DNA of 27,523 bases from Coprococcus sp. (GTDB taxonomy: Bacteria; Bacillota; Clostridia; Lachnospirales; Lachnospiraceae), in NCBI GenBank assembly GCA_016297325.1, contig JAEDGW010000021.1:1-27523 (forward strand), written 5' to 3'. A program made the position numbers and the translations under genes. This document shows, one piece after another, positions 23,963-27,523 of this stretch (within the stretch, counting starts at the first letter, position 1; every line of letters begins with the position of its first letter). The notes under the pieces are model-generated. The model did not search any database. It saw only the letters and a program-made list of their open reading frames with translations, and was not told where the DNA came from.

Positions 23963-24388
23963 ATGAGTAACACAGGAAGAACCTGTAAGGTTCACTACAC
24001 AGGAACATTCAACGACGGAACAAAATTCGATTCATCATATGACAGAGGCGAGCCGATCGAGTTCGTATGTGGCGCAGGCCAGATGATCCCTGGATTTGAT
24101 CAGGCTGTCGAGGGCATGAACGTTGGCGATATCATCGACGTACATCTCCGCCCGGAGGATGCATACGGAATGCCTGACCCGGAGGCCATCATCAAGGCTC
24201 CTCTTGCCGATATGCCAGGCGCTGAGAATCTTGAAGTCGGCAATCAGGTATACCTTGCCAATTCCATGGGACAGCAGTTTCTTGTAAAAGTCATCGAGAA
24301 GGATGACGAGTCCATCACATTTGACGCAAACCATGAGATGGCCGGCAAGGAGCTCAACTTCAAGATCGAGCTTGTGTCAGTGGACTAA
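23963..24388 (+). CDS. SlyD-type FKBP peptidyl-prolyl cis-trans isomerase
   Basis: A 141-residue cytoplasmic folding helper. CKVHYTGTFNDGTKFDSSYD, PIEFVCGAGQMIPGFDQAVEGM and DVHLRPEDAYG are FKBP-domain motifs. The inserted flap domain (about 70-120; PDPEAIIKAP to FDANHEMAGK) and closing LNFKIELVSVD make it SlyD-like. The histidine-rich metal-binding tail of E. coli SlyD is absent, as in short clostridial forms. The start has GGAGG ten bases upstream. A TAGAAT near 23922 may be its -10. Confidence 0.9.
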   Translation: MSNTGRTCKVHYTGTFNDGTKFDSSYDRGEPIEFVCGAGQMIPGFDQAVEGMNVGDIIDVHLRPEDAYGMPDPEAIIKAPLADMPGAENLEVGNQVYLANSMGQQFLVKVIEKDDESITFDANHEMAGKELNFKIELVSVD

Positions 24389-24462
24389 TTATTCTGAACA
24401 GGAACCGCCAGCCTGGCGACTTGCATCAGTGGCGATTCAGATTATATAAGGAGGCGGGAATC

Positions 24463-25173
24463 GTGAACATTTACATAGACGAATCAGGATCTATAAATAA
24501 ATATGCCACAAATGACCAGTATTTCGTGGTGTCTATGATTCATGTTCTCGATCCTGTCGCCCTTGAACGTGCTTACAAGCGATTCATTTCTTCCAACTAT
24601 GAGATGCTTCTTGATCTGGACAGTGACAAAGTTGACGACATGACCGGAAGGCTCATAAAACACGGTGGCAGAATGTTCCGGGATGGCAAATTCAGGGAAC
24701 TCAAAGGTGCTCAGTTTGACAGAGACATGAAACACATATTCGTGGATTACTTCTCAAGAAAACATCACTTTGACGTGTACTATATCATGATGAAGAATGA
24801 AAGCCTGCCGAACCGCTTCTTTGACAACATCTCCAGAACCTTCAACTTCTCAGTCAAATCAGCACTGCTCTACTTCATCCAGAACGGCTACCTGCCTGAT
24901 GAAGACTGCGTTCTTCAGCTTGACGAGAGAAATGAGCGGGTGGAGAACAAATCATTCCTTGAGAATTACCTGAACACCGAACTATCATTGTCAGGCCAGG
25001 TCGCAGGGAATTTCTCAGTGAGCTACTTCGACTCGGCCTGCAACAAATTTGTGCAGATTGCAGATGTATTCTCCAATCTGTTCTATTCACATCTGCAGAC
25101 TGGACATTATACGGAAGAGCTGGAGCTTATGAGGGATATTGGAATACTTAAGGGTGTTTACGAACTGACATAA
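24463..25173 (+). CDS. DUF3800 protein (predicted RNase H-like fold)
   Basis: A 236-residue protein that opens with NIYIDESGS, the hallmark of DUF3800. Further acidic motifs are VLQLDERNERVEN (about 150-165) and VQIADVFSNLFYS near the C-terminus. The family is predicted to have an RNase H-like fold with these Asp/Glu as metal ligands, and is often found in mobile or defence settings; its activity is unproven. The GTG at 24463 is preferred, as AGGAGG lies eight bases upstream. A TTG-initiated extension to 24421 has no site. It is 75 bp after the SlyD-type gene and could be co-transcribed. Confidence 0.8.
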   Translation: MNIYIDESGSINKYATNDQYFVVSMIHVLDPVALERAYKRFISSNYEMLLDLDSDKVDDMTGRLIKHGGRMFRDGKFRELKGAQFDRDMKHIFVDYFSRKHHFDVYYIMMKNESLPNRFFDNISRTFNFSVKSALLYFIQNGYLPDEDCVLQLDERNERVENKSFLENYLNTELSLSGQVAGNFSVSYFDSACNKFVQIADVFSNLFYSHLQTGHYTEELELMRDIGILKGVYELT

Positions 25174-25245
25174 ATTAATTATCAAAATTTCTGTTCTTAT
25201 AACCTACAAATTATTTTTATGTGTATTGTATTTTCCGTATGTATA

Positions 25246-25274
25246 TTGTTTTTTCATTTTGCATATGCTATAAT
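25246..25274 (+). promoter_or_regulatory. Promoter of the antitoxin-like RNA
   Basis: TTGTTT (25246-25251), a 17-base spacer and perfect TATAAT (25269-25274) preceded by TGC, making it also an extended -10. The predicted start is about 25281. No ORF follows on the plus strand before the terminator 46 bases later. Confidence 0.8.
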
Positions 25275-25280
25275 TGCCAC

Positions 25281-25361
25281 AGAAATTAAAGAAGATATTT
25301 CTATCAGCTCTATACACTAAGCTGACGAAAACCCCAGAGGTCGCACCCTCTGGGGTTTTCT
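25281..25361 (+). ncRNA. Probable antisense RNA antitoxin, about 80 nt
   Basis: A short transcript bounded by a strong promoter and terminator. It can fold into three hairpins: AGAAAT/ATTTCT (25281-25302), TCAGCT/AGCTGA (25304-25325) and the terminator stem (25327-25360). Its 5' third is a repeat of the plus strand over the toxin start, hence complementary to the toxin mRNA around its start codon. Its 3' hairpin is the exact complement of the toxin mRNA terminator. This supports pairing at both ends and repression of toxin translation. It is inferred from sequence only. Confidence 0.7.
25327..25360. terminator. Bidirectional terminator shared by toxin mRNA and antitoxin RNA
   Basis: GAAAACCCCAGAGG (25327-25340) pairs perfectly with CCTCTGGGGTTTTC (25347-25360) around TCGCAC, a 14-bp stem. 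Each strand ends with TTTTC. It lies 46 bases after the plus-strand RNA start and 46 bp after the minus-strand toxin stop. Confidence 0.9.
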
Positions 25362-25406
25362 CCGTCTTTTGGGCAAGGCGACGTATTCCCTATGCTGATC
25401 ACCACA

Positions 25407-25496
25407 CTACTTATCTCTATCCAGCCACTTGCAAATATAGTAAACCACTATACCCGCCACAATAGAAATAACCAAAGAAGATATAATATCTATCAT
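25407..25496 (-). CDS. Small hydrophobic peptide, putative type I toxin (Fst/holin-like), 29 residues
   Basis: ATG at 25496, TAG at 25407-25409. The peptide begins MIDIISS, has a continuous hydrophobic helix at about residues 4-21 (LVISIVAGIVVYYI) and ends with the charged tail CKWLDRDK. This is the form of type I toxins that insert in the membrane, and it resembles very short helix-plus-WLDxD peptides of clostridia. An excellent site, AAAGGGGG, lies seven bases upstream (25504-25511). It is paired with a converging antisense RNA and shares its terminator. It is not seen as a fragment of a larger gene: a stop lies just upstream in frame. Family naming is tentative; gene status is well supported. 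Confidence 0.75.
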   Translation of the reverse strand: MIDIISSLVISIVAGIVVYYICKWLDRDK

Positions 25497-25503
25497 GCTC
25501 TAT

Positions 25504-25542
25504 CCCCCTTTCTGTGCCCATCTAGGGGTGGCAACTATAACA
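25504..25542 (-). promoter_or_regulatory. Toxin promoter and RBS-sequestering leader
   Basis: On the minus strand an extended -10, TGTTATAGT (25534-25542), predicts a start near 25527 and a leader of about 30 nt. The leader's first bases, CCCCT (25524-25528), can pair with AGGGG (25505-25509) inside the Shine-Dalgarno, so the ribosome site may be masked in a 5' hairpin. Masked start sites are a known safety device in type I toxin mRNAs, including fst. Confidence 0.5.
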
Positions 25543-25672
25543 GTATATCATATCTCAATATAGTGCGGCACACCAAATCATACTTATTGAGATAATCGCT
25601 AAAGTCCATGTATGCACGGGCTTTGGTGCGTTTCTTACATAAATCAAAAAGGGATTGAACCTTGCGATCCAT
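25535..25672 (-). CDS. Possible 45-residue small protein upstream of the toxin
   Basis: An open frame from ATG 25672 to TAG 25535-25537. It reads as a plausible basic, helical protein (MDRKVQSLFDLCKKRTKA..., ...DFSDYLNKYDLVCRTILRYD...). The start codon lies in the loop of the large hairpin at 25646-25695 and has no clear ribosome site, and an in-frame TGA lies 12 bases upstream. Its stop overlaps the toxin's extended -10. It may be a real small protein, a relic, or chance coding in a conserved structured element. I recognise no family. Confidence 0.3.
   Translation of the reverse strand: MDRKVQSLFDLCKKRTKARAYMDFSDYLNKYDLVCRTILRYDILL
25551..25594. repeat. Perfect 10-bp inverted repeat TATCTCAATA / TATTGAGATA
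   Basis: Arms at 25551-25560 and 25585-25594 are separated by 24 bases, just upstream of the toxin's promoter on its strand. A second inverted pair, CACCAAA (25571-25577) and TTTGGTG (25622-25628), interleaves with it. These could be regulator-binding sites or RNA structure in a read-through message. Confidence 0.5.
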
Positions 25673-25695
25673 ATCGCGGTTTCAATCCCTTTTTT
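25646..25695. terminator. Very strong bidirectional terminator-like hairpin
   Basis: AAAAAGGGATTGAA (25646-25659) pairs with TTCAATCCCTTTTT (25681-25695, allowing one extra T), and the inner GCGAT/ATCGC continues the stem to a 4-base loop. T-runs lie on both strands. It can terminate leftward transcription from the sodium-dependent transporter, 180 bp away. Region 25696-25873 otherwise contains a GAGC-GAT-GCTC mini-hairpin, a weaker hairpin ATGAAT/ATTCAT (25819-25839) followed on the minus strand by TGTTTTT, and a possible minus promoter TTGTTT-N17-TACTAT. Confidence 0.75.
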
Positions 25696-25873
25696 GAAAT
25701 ATTTTAAAAACCAATTGCCTCCGAGCGATGCTCACACAGAACACTTACATAGATAAACGCACTATCGAAGGACTTACTGTTGGTACTTATATAGTATCAC
25801 TTTTTGTTTCGAAAAACAATGAATCTGCGCTAAATTCATAAAAAATTTATTCTGACACAATCCCATAAAGCAA

Positions 25874-27376
25874 TTATTCTTTTGTCGTCGTTCTTCTGCT
25901 CCGTCCCCGGCCAAATGCCAGATATCCTATGAAAAGCACGAACAATGCCGCAACTCCCATCCAGATGCACAGCAGCTTTGTTCCCTTCGGTGCAAATGTG
26001 TCGTAGTATCCCTTAAAATAGATAACCACTATTATAAGTGGCAGCACATATGACATGTACTTTCTGAGATACTGCGGGAACGGCTTGCCGATACCTGTGT
26101 CTGCCTCAGCGACAAAGTTCTCAAAGCCCCAGCCATTCTTTCTTGTACAGAACAGGACAAAGAGCAGTGATCCAAGTGGAAGGATATTGCCCGATACAAG
26201 GAAATCTTCCAGATCCATGATATTTGTGCCCTCTCCCATCGGTGTGATACCTGAGAGCACGTTGAATCCAAGCACCGCCGGCATGGAGAGAACTGATATT
26301 CCTATCAGATTTATAATAAGCGACTTCTTTCTCTTCCATCCGAACATGTCTATACTTATCGATATGATATTCTCGAACACCGCTATAACCGTGGACAGCG
26401 CTGCAAATGACATAAATATGAAGAACAGGATTCCCCACACTCTTCCGCCCGGCATGTGATTGAACACATTTGGCAGAGTCATGAACAGAAGTGATGGTCC
26501 CTTGTCCGGGCTGATCCCATACGCAAAGCATGCCGGCAGGATGATGACTCCGGCCATGAGTGCCACAAATGTATCAAGGTACATAACACTCTTCGCCTCG
26601 CCAGACAATTTTCTCTCCTTGCCTATATAACTTCCAAATATCTCCATGGATCCCATACCTACACTGAGTGTAAAGAACGCCTGGGTCATGGCGTCAAATA
26701 GTACATTGCCCCAGCCTCTTGCATTTGCACGCTCAATGCTTGGGACGAGATAGAACTTAAGCCCCTCCTCGTTGCCTGAGAGCATGAGCGAATTCACAGC
26801 CATAACTATCATCAGAACAATGAGTGCCAGCATCATTACCTTTGTCACTCTCTCAACTCCATTTTGAAGTCCAAGTGAACATATACCTATGCAGCACACG
26901 ATGACCGCAAGTGTGATCGCAACCATAAGTCCCGATGATGCAAGCATCCCTGTAAATTTGTCTTCTATTGCTTCTACTGATCCACCATGAAGCTGTCCTG
27001 TGCCCATGACGTACACATAGTATACCATCCAGCCCGCTACCATAGTATAGAACATCATAAGCAGATAGTTGCCGGCATAGGCATACCAGCTGAATTTGTG
27101 CCAGTTGCCGCCCTTCGGTGCAAGCTCCTTGAGCGCCGAGCCAACGCTCTTGCCACTTCCTCTGCCTATCGCAAACTCACAGGTAAGGATAGGATATCCC
27201 AGAAGCAGCAGACACAGCAGATATATCACGATAAATATCGCTCCACCATTCTGCCCGCATATATACGGGAACTTCCATACATTTCCAAGACCTATAGCAC
27301 ATCCCGCCGAAACAAGGATGAACCCAAGTCTGGAGGCAAACTTTTCTCTGTCGCCGTTGTTACTTTCTTTACTCAT
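25874..27376 (-). CDS. Sodium-dependent transporter, NSS family (SNF)
   Basis: A 500-residue membrane protein with about 11-12 helices. The first helix carries the family signature SRLGFILVSAGCAIGLGNVWKFPY (sodium and substrate site), followed by NGGAIFIVIYLL and GYPILTCEFAIGR. FFTLSVGMGSMEIFGSY in helix 6 is also typical. Bacterial members import amino acids or related compounds with sodium; substrate cannot be set. The only in-frame ATG is at 27376 and its ribosome site (GAAGAAAAG) is weak. A strong AGGAGG lies 37-42 bp further upstream and would better serve a leader ORF whose TGA overlaps this ATG. Confidence 0.88.
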   Translation of the reverse strand: MSKESNNGDREKFASRLGFILVSAGCAIGLGNVWKFPYICGQNGGAIFIVIYLLCLLLLGYPILTCEFAIGRGSGKSVGSALKELAPKGGNWHKFSWYAYAGNYLLMMFYTMVAGWMVYYVYVMGTGQLHGGSVEAIEDKFTGMLASSGLMVAITLAVIVCCIGICSLGLQNGVERVTKVMMLALIVLMIVMAVNSLMLSGNEEGLKFYLVPSIERANARGWGNVLFDAMTQAFFTLSVGMGSMEIFGSYIGKERKLSGEAKSVMYLDTFVALMAGVIILPACFAYGISPDKGPSLLFMTLPNVFNHMPGGRVWGILFFIFMSFAALSTVIAVFENIISISIDMFGWKRKKSLIINLIGISVLSMPAVLGFNVLSGITPMGEGTNIMDLEDFLVSGNILPLGSLLFVLFCTRKNGWGFENFVAEADTGIGKPFPQYLRKYMSYVLPLIIVVIYFKGYYDTFAPKGTKLLCIWMGVAALFVLFIGYLAFGRGRSRRTTTKE

Positions 27377-27440
27377 ACACTTTTCTTCGCAGATGTCCGT
27401 AAAAATGACACCCGCCTCCTTCTTTCTATATTATCGGGCT

Positions 27441-27453
27441 GACACTATGTGTC
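27441..27453 (-). promoter_or_regulatory. Palindrome GACAC-TAT-GTGTC upstream of the sodium-dependent transporter
   Basis: A perfect 5-bp inverted repeat, about 65 bp before the start codon. Further GTGTC/GACAC half sites occur at 27409-27413 and 27485-27489. It lies between a TTGACA (about 27483-27488, minus) and the gene, where a repressor would act. The operator role is inferred from symmetry and place. Confidence 0.4.
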
Positions 27454-27523
27454 GATTGTCCAAACATAATACGCCCTTTGTCTGTGTCAAACGTCTACTT
27501 CAAGCTGTTACATTCTATATTAT

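Larger units (their letters stand above)
25275..25503. repeat. Imperfect direct repeat pair linking the antitoxin RNA 5' end to the toxin start region
   Basis: The plus-strand segment 25276-25313 recurs, with small gaps, at 25457-25503. Shared blocks in the same order are GCCACA, AGAAAT, AAAGAAGATAT (25288-25298 and 25474-25484), TCTATCA (25300-25306 and 25489-25495) and GCTCTAT (25307-25313 and 25497-25503). The second copy is antisense to the toxin start codon, first codons and spacer. This is the layout of the DRa/DRb repeats of the fst/par locus. Confidence 0.8.

Noticed and set aside
25646..25695. CRISPR repeat or phage attachment site
   Set aside because: A single hairpin with T-runs on both strands is better explained as a bidirectional terminator; no spacer-repeat series exists.

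Overview
The window looks like chromosomal DNA of a Gram-positive anaerobic gut Firmicute, most likely a Lachnospiraceae member (Coprococcus, Roseburia or Lachnospira relatives). This is inferred from moderate GC, strong AGGAGG-type ribosome binding sites, TTGACA/TATAAT promoters, a NiaR regulator, a FliB-like methylase and the gene repertoire. No species can be fixed from the sequence alone.

Layout. 1-4231 (minus): a truncated metallophosphatase and a three-gene ferric-iron-type ABC importer (ATPase, lipoprotein binding protein, fused double permease), with a hairpin between binding protein and permease. 4387-4676: terminators around a decayed AraC-type fragment. 4710-10853 (minus): ATPase, large FtsX-like permease, response regulator, histidine kinase and a FliB-like cysteine-rich protein, probably one export/sensing operon. 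11001-16167 (minus): HAD phosphatase, GH31 glycosidase, a 52-codon overlapping ORF, an sce7726-like nuclease-fold protein and a CbpA-type DnaJ. 16168-16897: a long intergenic region with a degenerate 44-bp tandem repeat. 16898-19354 (minus): enolase and a ZIP metal transporter. 19429-25173 (mostly plus): a GGGGCCTGACCCC repeat pair, NiaR, a MurE-like ligase, a structured non-coding RNA, endonuclease IV (minus), a VOC protein, a SlyD-type isomerase and a DUF3800 protein. 25874-27376 (minus): an NSS-family sodium-dependent transporter.

The most interesting stretch is 25246-25700. It holds what looks like an unannotated type I toxin-antitoxin module. A 29-residue one-helix membrane peptide on the minus strand converges with a short plus-strand RNA that has its own strong promoter. 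The two share one bidirectional terminator. The RNA's 5' part repeats the plus-strand sequence across the toxin start codon, so it is antisense in trans to the toxin translation start. This is the architecture of the par/fst locus, built here from different sequence. Just upstream of the toxin is a further 45-codon ORF whose start codon sits in the loop of a very strong hairpin.

The second notable element is at about 22070-22292. It is a stand-alone RNA of about 220 nt with its own promoter and terminator and two sets of long-range pairings that cross one another (pseudoknot or alternative folds). I could not place it in a known class from the sequence alone.
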